64,000 bases of DNA from Aphanothece hegewaldii CCALA 016 (GTDB lineage Bacteria > Cyanobacteriota > Cyanobacteriia > Cyanobacteriales > Microcystaceae): the NCBI RefSeq assembly GCF_003007785.1, contig NZ_PXOH01000007.1, forward strand, positions 1 to 64,000, written 5' to 3'. The notes beneath the pieces were generated by a model, which saw nothing but the letters and a program-made list of their open reading frames with translations, was not told the origin of the DNA and did not search any database. A program made the position numbers and the translations under genes. Below, in pieces: positions 46,159 to 56,362 of this stretch. The first letter of the stretch is position 1; each line of letters opens with the position of its first letter.

Positions 46159-46851
46159 ATGCTTCAAACCATTAAAGAAACAGAAATTATTTACCCTAGT
46201 TCTGACGGTGAACCCTTGGCAGAATCCTACTCACATCTTTATGCAATTTTAACGACTCTAGAAGTTCTTAAACAATATTTAGCGGGTCGTCAAGCTACCG
46301 TTTTAGCCGACCAATTTATGTATTATGCCCAAGGGATGCCGCGTTTACGAGTTGCCCCCGATGTCATGGTGATTTTTGATGTCGCACCTGGTGGCAGAGA
46401 TAATTACAAAATATGGGAAGAAAAACAAGTCCCTAAAGTTATTTTTGAAATGACATCAGAAGGAACAAAAAACAAAGATATAGAGTTCAAAAAAACCTTA
46501 TATGAACAATTAGGCGTATTTGAATACTGGCTTTTTGATCCTAGAGGAGAATGGATCAACCAACAGTTAAAAGGCTATCGTCTGCAAGATGATTCTTATA
46601 AATTAATTACAGACGGACGCAGTGAACCATTACAGTTACGATTAGTTGTAGAAGGAGAACTCATCGGCTTTTATCGGGAAGATAACGGCGATAAATTATT
46701 GATTCCTGATGAATTAGCCGAAGCTGTACGCCAAAAAGATGCCCAATTACAACGGGAACAACAGGAAAAAGAAATCGCACAACAAAGATTAGCCGAAATG
46801 GAAGCGAAATTACAACAATATCAAGAACGTTTTGGAGAATTGCCAGAATAA
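46159..46851 (+). CDS. Uma2 family (PD-(D/E)XK fold) protein with C-terminal coiled coil
   Basis: A 230-residue member of the large cyanobacterial Uma2 (DUF820) group. Core motifs RVAPDVMVIFDV and VPKVIFEMTSEGT contain the Asp and Glu of the nuclease-like site, and YEQLGVFEYWLFDPRGEW is family-typical. Residues 190-225 form a coiled coil. Nuclease activity is proposed for the family but its biological role is unclear. Compare the broken copy at 30015. Confidence 0.85.
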   Translation: MLQTIKETEIIYPSSDGEPLAESYSHLYAILTTLEVLKQYLAGRQATVLADQFMYYAQGMPRLRVAPDVMVIFDVAPGGRDNYKIWEEKQVPKVIFEMTSEGTKNKDIEFKKTLYEQLGVFEYWLFDPRGEWINQQLKGYRLQDDSYKLITDGRSEPLQLRLVVEGELIGFYREDNGDKLLIPDELAEAVRQKDAQLQREQQEKEIAQQRLAEMEAKLQQYQERFGELPE

Positions 46852-46859
46852 GATCGTTA

Positions 46860-47744
46860 TTATTTTTCGTTTTCCAATATTTCCTTAGCTTGTAATAGCT
46901 GTTGTTTCTTTTCCTCGCTAACTGTTGGATACTGTAAATTGAGGCTTTCTAGTTTTTGATCGATGACAGCAGCCACAGCGAGACGAGTAAACCACTTGCG
47001 ATCGGCTGGAATAATATACCAAGGGGCCCAATCTGTACTCGTATTATTAAACATATCTTCATAAGCTTCCATATAATCATCCCAGAAAGCACGTTCTGTA
47101 GCGTCACTTGTGGAAAATTTCCAGTTTTTTTCGGGGCGATCGATTCGTTCCAAAAAGCGTTCTTTTTGTTCTGCTTTAGAAACATTTAAGAAAAATTTGA
47201 GGACAACAATTCCATTATTCACTAAATACTTTTCAAAATTGTTGATCTCTTCAAAACGTCTTTGCCAAATGCGTTTATCTTTCATCTCTGTGGGTAACTT
47301 TTGCCGTGCTAAGATTTCTGGATGAACTCTAGTTACTAAAACTTCTTCATAATAGGAACGATTAAAGATACCGATGCGTCCTCGTTCGGGTAAAGCTTTC
47401 ATACATCGCCATAAATAGTCATGATCTAACTCTTCAGATGAAGGAGCTTTAAAACTATAAACTTGACATCCTTGTGGATTTACACCAGACATGACGTGTT
47501 TAATCGTACCATCTTTTCCGGCTGCATCCATCGCTTGAAAAACAATCAGCAAAGCATAAGTATCTTGAGCATAGAGCATATCTTGGTATAACTTGAGTTG
47601 CTCGATTCCTTCTTGTAACATTCCTGCTGCATCTTCTTTTGTTACATAATCTGCTTTGTAACTTGGATCGTAGTCTTTTTTGAGGGAAATTTTTTTATTT
47701 GACGGAACTAAAAAAGATTTGATGATTTCTTCGCGGTTTGGCAT
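46860..47744 (-). CDS. ppk2: Polyphosphate kinase 2 family protein
   Basis: A 294-residue P-loop enzyme that transfers phosphate between polyphosphate and nucleotides. Walker A lies in FQAMDAAGKDGTIKHVMSG, the Walker B-like segment is GIFNRSYYEEVLVTRVHPE, and a lid with basic residues follows (QKERFLERIDRPEKNWKF). Length matches class I/III PPK2. mgtC-like is the next gene downstream-to-upstream on the same strand, 30 bases away. Confidence 0.9.
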   Translation of the reverse strand: MPNREEIIKSFLVPSNKKISLKKDYDPSYKADYVTKEDAAGMLQEGIEQLKLYQDMLYAQDTYALLIVFQAMDAAGKDGTIKHVMSGVNPQGCQVYSFKAPSSEELDHDYLWRCMKALPERGRIGIFNRSYYEEVLVTRVHPEILARQKLPTEMKDKRIWQRRFEEINNFEKYLVNNGIVVLKFFLNVSKAEQKERFLERIDRPEKNWKFSTSDATERAFWDDYMEAYEDMFNNTSTDWAPWYIIPADRKWFTRLAVAAVIDQKLESLNLQYPTVSEEKKQQLLQAKEILENEK

Positions 47745-47774
47745 GGTAAATAACTCCTATGAAAATAAATTAAG

Positions 47775-48209
47775 CTAGTTTTCTAATCGTTTAGCAAATT
47801 CGAGAGTTAGAATAACAAACAATAACCCGACTAAAGCAATTTTATAAAAACCTGCACCAACAGCTATACCTAATGCAGCAGATACCCAAATTGCCGCCGC
47901 CGATGTTAAACCTTTTACCTTAACTTCTCCAGTTTTATTCTCATTAAACTGTTGAATAATCTCTCCTGCACCTAAAAAACCGATTCCTTGCGCTACACCT
48001 TGAATCACTTGACTAGGTGTAATAAGATGTGGATTTTCAAAAGGAATCATAATAAAAATCGTTGAACCGAGAGAAACTAGCATATGAGTTCTAATTCCTG
48101 CTGGTTTATGTTCCCGATAACGATTACAACCAATCACCCCACCCATCAAAGCAGATAAAGTCAGTTTAACGAATATAGTCACCCAATCATTTATTAATGC
48201 AGTAGGCAT
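47775..48209 (-). CDS. MgtC/SapB family membrane protein
   Basis: A 144-residue protein with four membrane helices. LTLSALMGGVIGCNRYREHKPAGIRTHMLVSLG is the family hallmark, including the conserved Arg-His pairs. MgtC proteins act in Mg2+ starvation and can inhibit the F-type ATPase. The cytoplasmic C-terminal domain of long MgtC is missing, as in many short family members. Confidence 0.85.
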   Translation of the reverse strand: MPTALINDWVTIFVKLTLSALMGGVIGCNRYREHKPAGIRTHMLVSLGSTIFIMIPFENPHLITPSQVIQGVAQGIGFLGAGEIIQQFNENKTGEVKVKGLTSAAAIWVSAALGIAVGAGFYKIALVGLLFVILTLEFAKRLEN

Positions 48210-48218
48210 GGTTTGAGA

Positions 48219-48467
48219 TTATGAACCATACTCTAAATCGTCAGATTGGAGTTTTTGAATAATTAAGGTGTTATATAGTTCAAGTTCGCGGTATAACTGT
48301 TCAGCAGAGCCTTTACTACTTCTAAATATTTCGTGTTTAATCGCTTCGATTTCTGCACCATCTATAACACCATCCGCTACGGCACGCTCAATCATTTGTT
48401 TAAGATTCTCAAGTTTTTTTAACTCTTCTGGTGTCGGTTCTTGCTCTTGTCTTCGTGTTATTTCCAT
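48219..48467 (-). CDS. Small acidic hypothetical protein (82 aa)
   Basis: The start is set at 48467, where AAAGGGGGAAAT gives a strong ribosome-binding site; a longer frame to 48497 lacks one. The product is helical: PTPEELKKLENLKQMIERAV, then ADGVIDGAEIEAIKHEIF, which resembles a single EF-hand-like or TerB-like helical motif. It precedes mgtC-like by 9 bases in the same unit. Function unknown. Confidence 0.6.
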   Translation of the reverse strand: MEITRRQEQEPTPEELKKLENLKQMIERAVADGVIDGAEIEAIKHEIFRSSKGSAEQLYRELELYNTLIIQKLQSDDLEYGS

Positions 48468-48731
48468 ATTTCCCCCTTTCTTACAGGATTTAGCCATGCT
48501 TGCGGCTATTTATACAATAATTATAGTCTGTGTGATCTAGCTAGAATAATTTTTTGTTACTCAGTGTAATCTATTTTTTAAATTAACCTCTAGCATTACA
48601 GATGAGCCAACTTCATATAAATTTATAATTTACAGTTACTCGTGATACATTTCAATCTTTTTTTTAAAAGAATTTTGAATAATTTGTTAGATATTTATAT
48701 AATATTTGTATAACTTTAAACTCTTTTAATT

Positions 48732-49181
48732 ATGGCTGTTCAGATAAGCGATCTCCAAAAGCTTTATCACACTGAGTATGATCGATGGCTGACACAGACT
48801 ATTAGGCTTCTGAAAAATCGTCAGTTAGAAAGCGTAGATTACGAACATTTGATCGAGGAGTTAGAAGCTTTGGGACGCAGTGAGAAAAGTGCTGTCAAGA
48901 ATCTGCTTTTACAAATTATCATTCATTTACTTCTCTATGAATTTTGGGAAACGGAAAGAGATAGAAATATTAATCATTGGGCTGGCGAGATTGTAACTTT
49001 TCGAGTTCAGCTAGAGGATAAATTGACGACAAATTTACGGAATCTTCTAGCACAAGAGTTGCAACAAATCTACTCTAACGCCGCCCTAATTGTCCTTAAT
49101 AAAACAAGACTGACAACTTTTCCTCAAAATTGTCCCTACTCTCTCGAACAACTTTTAGATAAAAATTGGTTCCCGTTTTAA
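48732..49181 (+). CDS. DUF29 domain-containing protein
   Basis: A 149-residue DUF29 protein with LYHTEYDRWLTQTIRLLKNR, then DYEHLIEELEALGRSEKSAVKNL and the terminal DKNWFPF. It is intact and diverged from the copy at 8381, so it is an older paralog. No conserved neighbour; function unknown. Confidence 0.82.
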   Translation: MAVQISDLQKLYHTEYDRWLTQTIRLLKNRQLESVDYEHLIEELEALGRSEKSAVKNLLLQIIIHLLLYEFWETERDRNINHWAGEIVTFRVQLEDKLTTNLRNLLAQELQQIYSNAALIVLNKTRLTTFPQNCPYSLEQLLDKNWFPF

Positions 49182-49275
49182 ATTTGCCTTACAAGGAATA
49201 AGTAACTTAATGCAACACTCATCGAGTTAAAATTATTTGAACAAAGATCACATTTTTACATCGAGGTTAGTCATT

Positions 49276-49389
49276 ATGGAAGCTAATACATCACTAGACT
49301 GGATTCTTTTAAGTCTTGCTGTGCTAATATTAGTCGGCGGGTTGTTGATGCTGTTGAGTGGTGTTCGGGAAATGGGTAAAAAGCCGTGA
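49276..49389 (+). CDS. Very small single-span membrane protein (37 aa)
   Basis: ATG at 49276, stop at 49387-49389, with AGGTTAG about 8 bases upstream. The peptide MEANTSLDWILLSLAVLILV continues to a Gly/Leu-rich helix and ends in REMGKKP, the layout of small thylakoid or cytoplasmic-membrane subunits. It matches no photosystem subunit I recall. Codon use and lack of overlap support it being real, but it stays hypothetical. Confidence 0.5.
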   Translation: MEANTSLDWILLSLAVLILVGGLLMLLSGVREMGKKP

Positions 49390-49553
49390 CAAAAGGTTTT
49401 TCTTCAATGATTAAATTGATATAATTTTCGATTGTATTGCAAAAATTAAATCGTGTCCTATCGGATAAAAGAATTGATTAATACTATTGTTCTTAATTCT
49501 TCCTGACTGATGATTCAAAAAGAGCCAAAAAACATGATATTTGAAATAAAAAA

Positions 49554-50555
49554 TTAAGAAACAAGATTAATTATTTCTCCATTTTTTTGTAAAGATAAAC
49601 TTAATCCTTTTAAGACTTTGACTAAATCTGTAGCGACTTTCCCCGATGCTGCTTGTTCTACATTTTGATTGTAGATGGATTGGATAAATTGATCGCAAAC
49701 ATTTTTTAATGGTTCATCTTTAGTCACAGAAATTACTTCTTTTTCGACTCCCGTGGGACTATATTTATCTTCAAAATAACCATGTTGTAAAACTAAAGGT
49801 TCATTGGATGACATCTCATCAAAAATCAAACTACCTTGAGATCCAACAATACATAAACGTCTTTGTTTATCGGTATTTAACCAACACCAATGTAGGTAAA
49901 CTTTAAAACCACTCGGATAAGTTAAAGTAGCCCACACTACATCTGCTAAACCCGATTGTAACCATGTTGTCCCCTGTGCTTGTACAGCGATCGGTGTATC
50001 ATCTAACCAATAATTAAAAATAGCAAGATCATGAATTGCTAAATCCCAAAGAGCATCAACATCTTGACGAACTGGCCCTAAATGAGTACGACTTGCATAA
50101 CCATATCGTAACTCACCAAGACACTGCGCTCGCATAATTTCCGCGCCTTTTTTCACAACCGGATGAAACAGATAAGTATGATCAATAAATAAAATGCGTT
50201 GTTTTTGTTGTGCTTTGTGTGTTAAAGCTACACACTCTGCGGGTTCAAGGGTTAAAGGTTTTTCAGATAGTACATGATAGCCTAAATTTAAAGCATCATC
50301 AATCAAAGAATAATGAGTTGATGCCGGTGTAGCGATAACCACCGCATTAATATTTTGATTTTCTCTAATTTTTGACCATTGAGTTGTTAAAATAATCTCT
50401 TGTTCATTTAAATTAAATTTCGTTTTGCAGTTTTCTAAATTACTATTAGATGGATCAACAATTCCAATTAAATTTACCGAAGGATGATGCAAAAAGTTTC
50501 TGACAAAGTGAACTCCCCAACGCCCGACACCCAAAATAACCAGACCAATTTTCAT
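49554..50555 (-). CDS. Gfo/Idh/MocA family oxidoreductase
   Basis: A 333-residue NAD(P)-dependent sugar dehydrogenase-like protein. The Rossmann loop is ILGVGRWGVHFVRNF at residues 6-20, and the family motif HVLSEKPLTLEP holds the conserved Glu-Lys-Pro. Family members oxidise or reduce sugar hydroxyls, often in polysaccharide synthesis. Substrate is not predictable. It lies 8 bases beyond the rimK-like gene, so they are probably co-transcribed. Confidence 0.85.
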   Translation of the reverse strand: MKIGLVILGVGRWGVHFVRNFLHHPSVNLIGIVDPSNSNLENCKTKFNLNEQEIILTTQWSKIRENQNINAVVIATPASTHYSLIDDALNLGYHVLSEKPLTLEPAECVALTHKAQQKQRILFIDHTYLFHPVVKKGAEIMRAQCLGELRYGYASRTHLGPVRQDVDALWDLAIHDLAIFNYWLDDTPIAVQAQGTTWLQSGLADVVWATLTYPSGFKVYLHWCWLNTDKQRRLCIVGSQGSLIFDEMSSNEPLVLQHGYFEDKYSPTGVEKEVISVTKDEPLKNVCDQFIQSIYNQNVEQAASGKVATDLVKVLKGLSLSLQKNGEIINLVS

Positions 50556-50563
50556 AGCTGAAT

Positions 50564-51457
50564 TTACTCGCGGATTGTCCCTAACATAGCATTTTTTGTC
50601 ACAAAATCGATAATTTTACCCGCTACATTTACCTCTGTTGCTTGTTCTATTCCTTCTAACCCCGGAGATGAATTAACTTCTAAGACAACTGGGCCATGAT
50701 TTGAACGCAATAAGTCTACACCAGCGACACCTAAACCCGTTGCTTTAGCGGCACGAATGGCGGTACTCTTTTCTTCGGGAGTTAGTTTAACTTTGACGGC
50801 TTTTCCTCCGCGATGTAAATTAGAGCGAAAATCACCGTCAGCCCCCTGTCGTTTCATTGCTGCAATGACTTTACCACCCACGACAAAACACCGAAGATCT
50901 TCGCCTGCGGATTCTTTAATAAATTCTTGTACTAAAATATTGGCATCTAATTGACGAAAAGCTTCAATTACCGATTTAGCTGCTTGATGGGTTTCCGCTA
51001 AAACTACGCCGATGCCTTGCGCTCCTTCTAATAATTTAATCACTAATGGCGCACCGCCGACCGTTGCAATGAGTCCATCAACATCTTGTGTCGCATCCGC
51101 AAATACCGTTACTGGTAAACCAATTCCTTCACGGGCAAGAATTTGTAGACATTGAAGCTTATCACGCGATCGCAAAATTGCTTGAGATTCATTAGCACTA
51201 AAAACCCCCATTACCTCAAACTGTCTTACTACGGCTGTTCCATAAAAAGTTTTTGAAGCAGCAATACGAGGAATAATGGCATCAAAGCTTTCTAGAGGTT
51301 TACCGTTGTAGATCACACTGGGTTTATGGGCTGTAATATTCATGTAGCATCTCAGGTAATTAATCACCCGTACGTCATGCCCTTCGGCTTCTCCTGCTTC
51401 CTTAAGTCGTTTCGTAGAATAGAGAGAAGCATCTTGGGATAAAATTGCAATTTTCAT
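50564..51457 (-). CDS. rimK: RimK-type ATP-grasp ligase
   Basis: About 297 residues from the ATG at 51457 ([20 protein letters not shown]), the normal RimK start; an ATG at 51523 adds 22 unrelated residues. ATP-grasp features include [20 protein letters not shown], the metal-binding [23 protein letters not shown] and [17 protein letters not shown]. RimK adds glutamate residues to the C-terminus of ribosomal protein S6 or makes poly-glutamate. Confidence 0.9.
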   Translation of the reverse strand: MKIAILSQDASLYSTKRLKEAGEAEGHDVRVINYLRCYMNITAHKPSVIYNGKPLESFDAIIPRIAASKTFYGTAVVRQFEVMGVFSANESQAILRSRDKLQCLQILAREGIGLPVTVFADATQDVDGLIATVGGAPLVIKLLEGAQGIGVVLAETHQAAKSVIEAFRQLDANILVQEFIKESAGEDLRCFVVGGKVIAAMKRQGADGDFRSNLHRGGKAVKVKLTPEEKSTAIRAAKATGLGVAGVDLLRSNHGPVVLEVNSSPGLEGIEQATEVNVAGKIIDFVTKNAMLGTIRE

Positions 51458-51555
51458 ATACTCAGAATATTTCAGCAGCCATTCGATCTTACCGTTAAGT
51501 AAGCATACAATTGTACAGTTCAAAAAAAATACTTATCTTTTTAATAAATTACCGA

Positions 51556-52746
51556 TTAAAAATTATTAATTTTCTGATTTGTCTTTACTTCATCAATCAG
51601 AAGATAGACTAAAGCTATCACCCATATAATAAATTGAAAAATCGTCCAATAAGGATAAAGTAATGGAGTCATTCCTGCGGGCAACCACAAACTCAGTCCA
51701 AGCACAATAAAAATAACAATTGTTGTGGTCTGAGGATTTCTATAAGTTATTTTTAAAAAAGCTAATAGTAAAAATACAAGCATAACGTCATCATAAGTCC
51801 GATGATAAGTCACTAGCCTTGCGATCAAGCAGGATATAGCAAATAGGGTCAGCAAGGAAACGTTGCGAAATAAATAAAAAACCATTAAAAGACTAATAAA
51901 ACTTACACCACCCAAAAGAAAAACTAATAAATTAGGTGGAATATTTTGATTAAAACTTAATAAATTTAATAACGATGTTCCTTTTAAAACAAAGTAATTA
52001 AGTTGTTGTATAAAATTATTAAAAATATTAACAGGTTGCATACGAGTAATAAACAAAATTAAAAAAATCTCGACAATAATAAAGCTAAAAAACATCACAA
52101 TGACTTTAAATTGTCGCCGCGCCAAAAATATCAAAAAATAGAAAGCAGATATATTCGGTTTGGCCAAAGCTAACCCTAAAAATAATCCAGTCCAAATATA
52201 TTTTTTATTTTGATATAACCAAAAAGCACCAATTAAAAGAGCATTAATAATTAATCCATATTGACCAACTTTTAAAGTCGTGCAAGCGGTACTAATTGCT
52301 AGACTAGACGCTACTGAAAAAAAGGCTTGAGCTTTATTTTTTGGTGCCGTAATAGAGTAAGAAAATACTGCCAAAACAATCAACGATATAACATTTAAAA
52401 ATGCAAAATAAATGCGTGTTACTGGCCAAGAAAAATTAGGAAAAAATATAAAACCTGTAAAAAAAGCCCAAGGGGGATAACCTCCAGAAAGAACAGGGCC
52501 TAATTCTTTAATAACATTTGGTGTACCAGGTCTGGCATAATAAGGATACTGCCCTCTGTAAATATACTGTTGTTCAAGCCATCTAGCTAACAAATCTTTC
52601 GCCGACTCGATATCATTAACAAAAATAAGATGATAAAATCCTTTAATTAAATAGACGATGCTTAGACCCATTAATAAAAAAGAGAAAAACCATAATACTT
52701 TCTCTTTTTTGGCATTAAAAAGATTAATAAAAAGCTTATTTGACAT
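51556..52746 (-). CDS. Multi-span membrane glycosyltransferase, GT87-like
   Basis: A 396-residue protein with about ten membrane helices. The first extracytoplasmic loop carries AKDLLARWLEQQYIYRGQYP with a conserved Asp-type segment and YPPWAF, the layout of polyprenyl-phosphate-dependent GT-C/GT87 mannosyltransferases. It would add sugars on the outer face of the cytoplasmic membrane. Assignment rests on topology and a few motifs. Confidence 0.65.
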   Translation of the reverse strand: MSNKLFINLFNAKKEKVLWFFSFLLMGLSIVYLIKGFYHLIFVNDIESAKDLLARWLEQQYIYRGQYPYYARPGTPNVIKELGPVLSGGYPPWAFFTGFIFFPNFSWPVTRIYFAFLNVISLIVLAVFSYSITAPKNKAQAFFSVASSLAISTACTTLKVGQYGLIINALLIGAFWLYQNKKYIWTGLFLGLALAKPNISAFYFLIFLARRQFKVIVMFFSFIIVEIFLILFITRMQPVNIFNNFIQQLNYFVLKGTSLLNLLSFNQNIPPNLLVFLLGGVSFISLLMVFYLFRNVSLLTLFAISCLIARLVTYHRTYDDVMLVFLLLAFLKITYRNPQTTTIVIFIVLGLSLWLPAGMTPLLYPYWTIFQFIIWVIALVYLLIDEVKTNQKINNF

Positions 52747-52767
52747 AATTAGTGTCCCTAAAAGCGA

Positions 52768-53376
52768 CTAAGTTTTTAATAAAGTACCGCCCCATTGTAA
52801 ATAAGGTAATTTAGCGGCACTGGTTTTAATTTCTGCTGTATTTTGGAGCAATTGTCCGCAAGAATCCCAACTCCCAGCGATGAGCATTTGACGCGCTCCT
52901 TCATTTAAAGAAATTGGTGCAGTAAACTGCTCACAATGCACTTCCAAATTCTTTAAATCTAACATTATAGAAGCTTGAGGATTTTCTTCAATAATGGTTT
53001 GAATTTGTTTAATATCTTGAGCATTTGCTGTCACACAAGGCACACCATTAGCGATACAATTACCAAAAAAGATTTCAGCAAAACTCTCACCAATAATTCC
53101 TTGTATTCCCCATCTAATTATCGCTTGGGGGGCGTGTTCTCTTGATGAACCACAGCCAAAGTTTGCATTGACTACTAAAATTTTTGCCCCTTGATACTGA
53201 GGTAAATCAAAAGGATGTTGAGAGTTCATTTGAGTCCGATCGTCGGCGAAAACCTGTTCACCAAGTCCATCAAAGGTCACACAGCGCAAAAAACGAGCAG
53301 GAATAATTCGATCTGTATCAATATCATCACCTCTTAAAGGAATACCTGTCCCAACAATATTTTTTACTTGACTCAT
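52768..53376 (-). CDS. leuD: 3-isopropylmalate dehydratase small subunit
   Basis: A 202-residue swivel-domain subunit of isopropylmalate isomerase in leucine synthesis. The start GIPLRGDDIDTDRIIPARFL and the core NFGCGSSREHAPQAIIRWGI are diagnostic. The large subunit leuC is not in this window, as is common in cyanobacteria. It lies between unrelated genes on the same strand. Confidence 0.93.
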   Translation of the reverse strand: MSQVKNIVGTGIPLRGDDIDTDRIIPARFLRCVTFDGLGEQVFADDRTQMNSQHPFDLPQYQGAKILVVNANFGCGSSREHAPQAIIRWGIQGIIGESFAEIFFGNCIANGVPCVTANAQDIKQIQTIIEENPQASIMLDLKNLEVHCEQFTAPISLNEGARQMLIAGSWDSCGQLLQNTAEIKTSAAKLPYLQWGGTLLKT

Positions 53377-53398
53377 TACTTTAGCCCTATGAATGTAA

Positions 53399-54886
53399 TT
53401 AACTTTTCTGCCAGACTTTTATCATACCGTTACCGCCTCCTGCTGCCAAATATTGACCATCTTTACTCAAGGCTAGAGATAAAATAGCGGGGAGACGAGA
53501 AGAAGATTCATCCTTTAAACTCAGAGTAGCGATCGCTTGTGTTTGACTTGGATGCCAGATTTTTAGAAAACCATCAGCCCCACTACTAATTAAAAATTCG
53601 CCATTTTCACTAAACAAGAGCGCTTGTACTTGTCCTTGATGAGCAACAAAAGTTCGGATCGGTTGAGTAATTTTTTTAGACTGCCATTCACCAAGATCAA
53701 GTTGCCAGATTTTAACACTTCCATCAACACACCCGACGCTTAAAATCTGTCCATCGGGACTAATAGCAAGAGATTTCACCGAAGAAAGATTCCCGCTTAG
53801 ACTGACCATTTTTTCCCCTGTTCCCACTTGCCATAAGTTGACGCTGCCATCGCCACCCGCACTAGCGATAAATCGTTCATTTGGCTCAAGGGCAAGGGCA
53901 TAGATCGCCCCTAATGCTTCGTAGGAACTAGCCACCATTTCACCGCCTTTGACGTTCCATTGTTTAAGAGATTGATCATAACTCCCACTAAGTAAAAAAG
54001 AGGTTATTGAGGCAAAGGCTAAAGCATGAACTGATCCAGTATGAGCCGTGAGCAACAAATCAAGTGTTAAATGATCATCGATTAAAGACCACAGTTTAAC
54101 GGTATGATCAAAGCTTCCAGAGGCGAGGTGATACCCGGTTTCATTTTGGGTAAAAACAACGGCTAATACGGCTTGCTCATGGGCTTCTGTGGTACTAATT
54201 GCATTACCTGTACCCAGATCCCAAACTTTAAGAGTATGATCCCAACTGGCACTCGCTAAGAGTTTACTATCTCCACTAATACTTAAAGAGGCGATCGCAT
54301 CTAAATGACCTTGAATTTGATAAATACAGTTCCACTGTGGCTCAGATATGGGGTTTGGAGTAGCTACCAGATGTATTGGTGATAAGGATGCTGGTAAGTC
54401 GGTGGGAGGTGGTTCGATTTCTTTCAAGTTCAGGTTAGCATTTTCGGGCAAGAGACTAATAAGCTCTTTTTTGAGTTGGAGATATGAGCGTTCAATTCTT
54501 TCAACCCGTTCTCGTAGCGCATGATTATTGAGATACTGTACAATACCGTTAAGAGATTGTTCTAATGTGTTTAGATTTTCTTGTACTACTGTTAGGGTTT
54601 TTGTTGTCCCGTCAGTTGCCTGAGTTGTCTTTATGGCTAGAGGTTGAATTTCTTCGAGCCATTGACGCTGTAATTGTTTGACCATTCCTGCGACCATTTT
54701 ACGATTAGTCGCGTTTGCCATAGCCGAGCGTAAACGGTTAATAATATTAAGTCCAAGGGTAATAGTTAAACCCAGAAGCGGATAGATAAAAGAGTTTGTC
54801 ACCAGCGCAATTAAAAGACTAATCAGCGTCATGCCATAGGACACATATTCTAAAACGTCTAGCCAATGAAGTTGATTTAGTAACAT
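53399..54886 (-). CDS. WD40-repeat protein with N-terminal membrane anchor
   Basis: A 495-residue protein. Two membrane helices (residues ~12-45) and a coiled coil (to ~150) precede about seven WD40 repeats (residues 185-495), each ending in a WD/LW-like pair such as LKVWDL, VKLWSL, LKQWNV, VNLWQV, VKIWQL, LKIWHP, IKVWQ. The blades form one beta propeller for protein binding on the cytoplasmic side. It lies 9 bases downstream of mgtE and may be co-transcribed. Confidence 0.82.
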   Translation of the reverse strand: MLLNQLHWLDVLEYVSYGMTLISLLIALVTNSFIYPLLGLTITLGLNIINRLRSAMANATNRKMVAGMVKQLQRQWLEEIQPLAIKTTQATDGTTKTLTVVQENLNTLEQSLNGIVQYLNNHALRERVERIERSYLQLKKELISLLPENANLNLKEIEPPPTDLPASLSPIHLVATPNPISEPQWNCIYQIQGHLDAIASLSISGDSKLLASASWDHTLKVWDLGTGNAISTTEAHEQAVLAVVFTQNETGYHLASGSFDHTVKLWSLIDDHLTLDLLLTAHTGSVHALAFASITSFLLSGSYDQSLKQWNVKGGEMVASSYEALGAIYALALEPNERFIASAGGDGSVNLWQVGTGEKMVSLSGNLSSVKSLAISPDGQILSVGCVDGSVKIWQLDLGEWQSKKITQPIRTFVAHQGQVQALLFSENGEFLISSGADGFLKIWHPSQTQAIATLSLKDESSSRLPAILSLALSKDGQYLAAGGGNGMIKVWQKS

Positions 54887-54895
54887 AATCGCTGT

Positions 54896-56293
54896 TTAAA
54901 GATTGAGAATCATACGGGCGATGGTAAAATAGATGAGTACTCCTAACACATCAACAGCAGTGGTAATAAAGGGAGCCGACATTAAGGCTGGATCTAATCC
55001 TAGTGATTGGAACAAAAAGGGTAATGTTGAACCCGCAACGGCAGCTAAAAGAGCAATTCCGATTAAACTAATACCAACTGATATAGCAACTGCGATGTTA
55101 GCGTGGAGTAAGAAATAAGCCCAAAAAGCGGCTAATGCTCCTAAAATAACGCCGAGAAGAATACCTGCTAAACCTTCTCTAAAAATAATTTTTGCTGAAC
55201 CGATCGTGCGAATTTCATCGGTATTTAAACCCCGAATTACGACTGTTGAAGATTGTGCGCCGACATTTCCTCCAGTTCCAGTGAGTAGAGGAATAAAAGC
55301 TGTTAGGATGGCCATTTTTTCAATGATGCCCGTTTGTGTTTTAATGATAGTTCCTGTTACGGTATTTGTAAGTAACAAGACTAACAACCAAAGGACACGT
55401 TTACGAACGACTGTAATTAAATCTGTTTGAAAGTAGTTATCTCCATCTGATTGTAAACCACCGATCGCATAAATATCTTTTGTTGCCTCCTGTTGCAAGA
55501 TATCCAAAATATCATCAACTGTGACGACTCCTACAAGACGTTGTTCCCGATCCACAACGGGTAAGGCTAATAGATCATAACGTTGGATCATACGGGCGAC
55601 TTCCACTTCATCGGTGTCAGTATGAACACAAACAACATCCCGCGTCATGATTTCTCCTAGGGTTGTTTCTGGTTCACAAATGACTAAATCTCTTAAAGAA
55701 ACAATTCCAGTTAACTGACGAGAGGCATCGGTAACATATAAATAATAAACGACTTCTGAGGCGTTGGCTAAACTACGGATTCGTTTTAGGGTTTCAGCAA
55801 GGGTAAGATTTTCTTTGAGGGAGATGTATTCTGGTGTCATAATACGCCCGGCGGTTCCCTCTTCATAACCTAATAATAAGGCAGTTGATTGTCGTTCTCC
55901 TGAACTTAGTTGCGAAAGTAAGCGACGCACAATCTTAGCAGGAAGTTCATCAAATAGTCTGACTCGATCATCGGGTGACATTTTATCTACGATGTCTAAG
56001 ACTTCTTGCTGTTTAAATTGTTGAATTAAAGCTTGTTGTACGGTTGTATCTAAATGCTCATAAACTTCGATCGCTTCTGCTTTGGAGAGTAAACGAAATG
56101 CGATCACCTGCATTGATTCTGGCAGTCCTTCGATCGCTTCGGCAATATCAACGGGAAGAACTGGTATTAATAGCGATTTTGCTCCTTCTAGGTTCCCTTG
56201 TTCTAACAATAGTTTAAGTTGACTCCGGACTAATTGCCGTAGTTCACTGCGTAAACCTGTTTGAATCGATGTTAGATTTTCTGTCAAGGTCAA
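54896..56293 (-). CDS. mgtE: Magnesium transporter MgtE
   Basis: A 465-residue Mg2+ channel. The N-terminal helical sensor domain (to ~150) contains LSSGERQSTALLLGYEEGTAGRIM; a CBS pair follows (~residues 145-275, ending VVTVDDILDILQQEATKDIY), then a five-helix pore with GTGGNVGAQSSTVVIRGL and the final FITTAVDVLGVLIYF. All family hallmarks are present. Confidence 0.93.
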   Translation of the reverse strand: MTLTENLTSIQTGLRSELRQLVRSQLKLLLEQGNLEGAKSLLIPVLPVDIAEAIEGLPESMQVIAFRLLSKAEAIEVYEHLDTTVQQALIQQFKQQEVLDIVDKMSPDDRVRLFDELPAKIVRRLLSQLSSGERQSTALLLGYEEGTAGRIMTPEYISLKENLTLAETLKRIRSLANASEVVYYLYVTDASRQLTGIVSLRDLVICEPETTLGEIMTRDVVCVHTDTDEVEVARMIQRYDLLALPVVDREQRLVGVVTVDDILDILQQEATKDIYAIGGLQSDGDNYFQTDLITVVRKRVLWLLVLLLTNTVTGTIIKTQTGIIEKMAILTAFIPLLTGTGGNVGAQSSTVVIRGLNTDEIRTIGSAKIIFREGLAGILLGVILGALAAFWAYFLLHANIAVAISVGISLIGIALLAAVAGSTLPFLFQSLGLDPALMSAPFITTAVDVLGVLIYFTIARMILNL

Positions 56294-56362
56294 CCTTTTT
56301 TTATGCGCGTCAAGACCTATCTTACCTATGAAAGGTAAACAGTGAACAGCAATTAGCTAAAG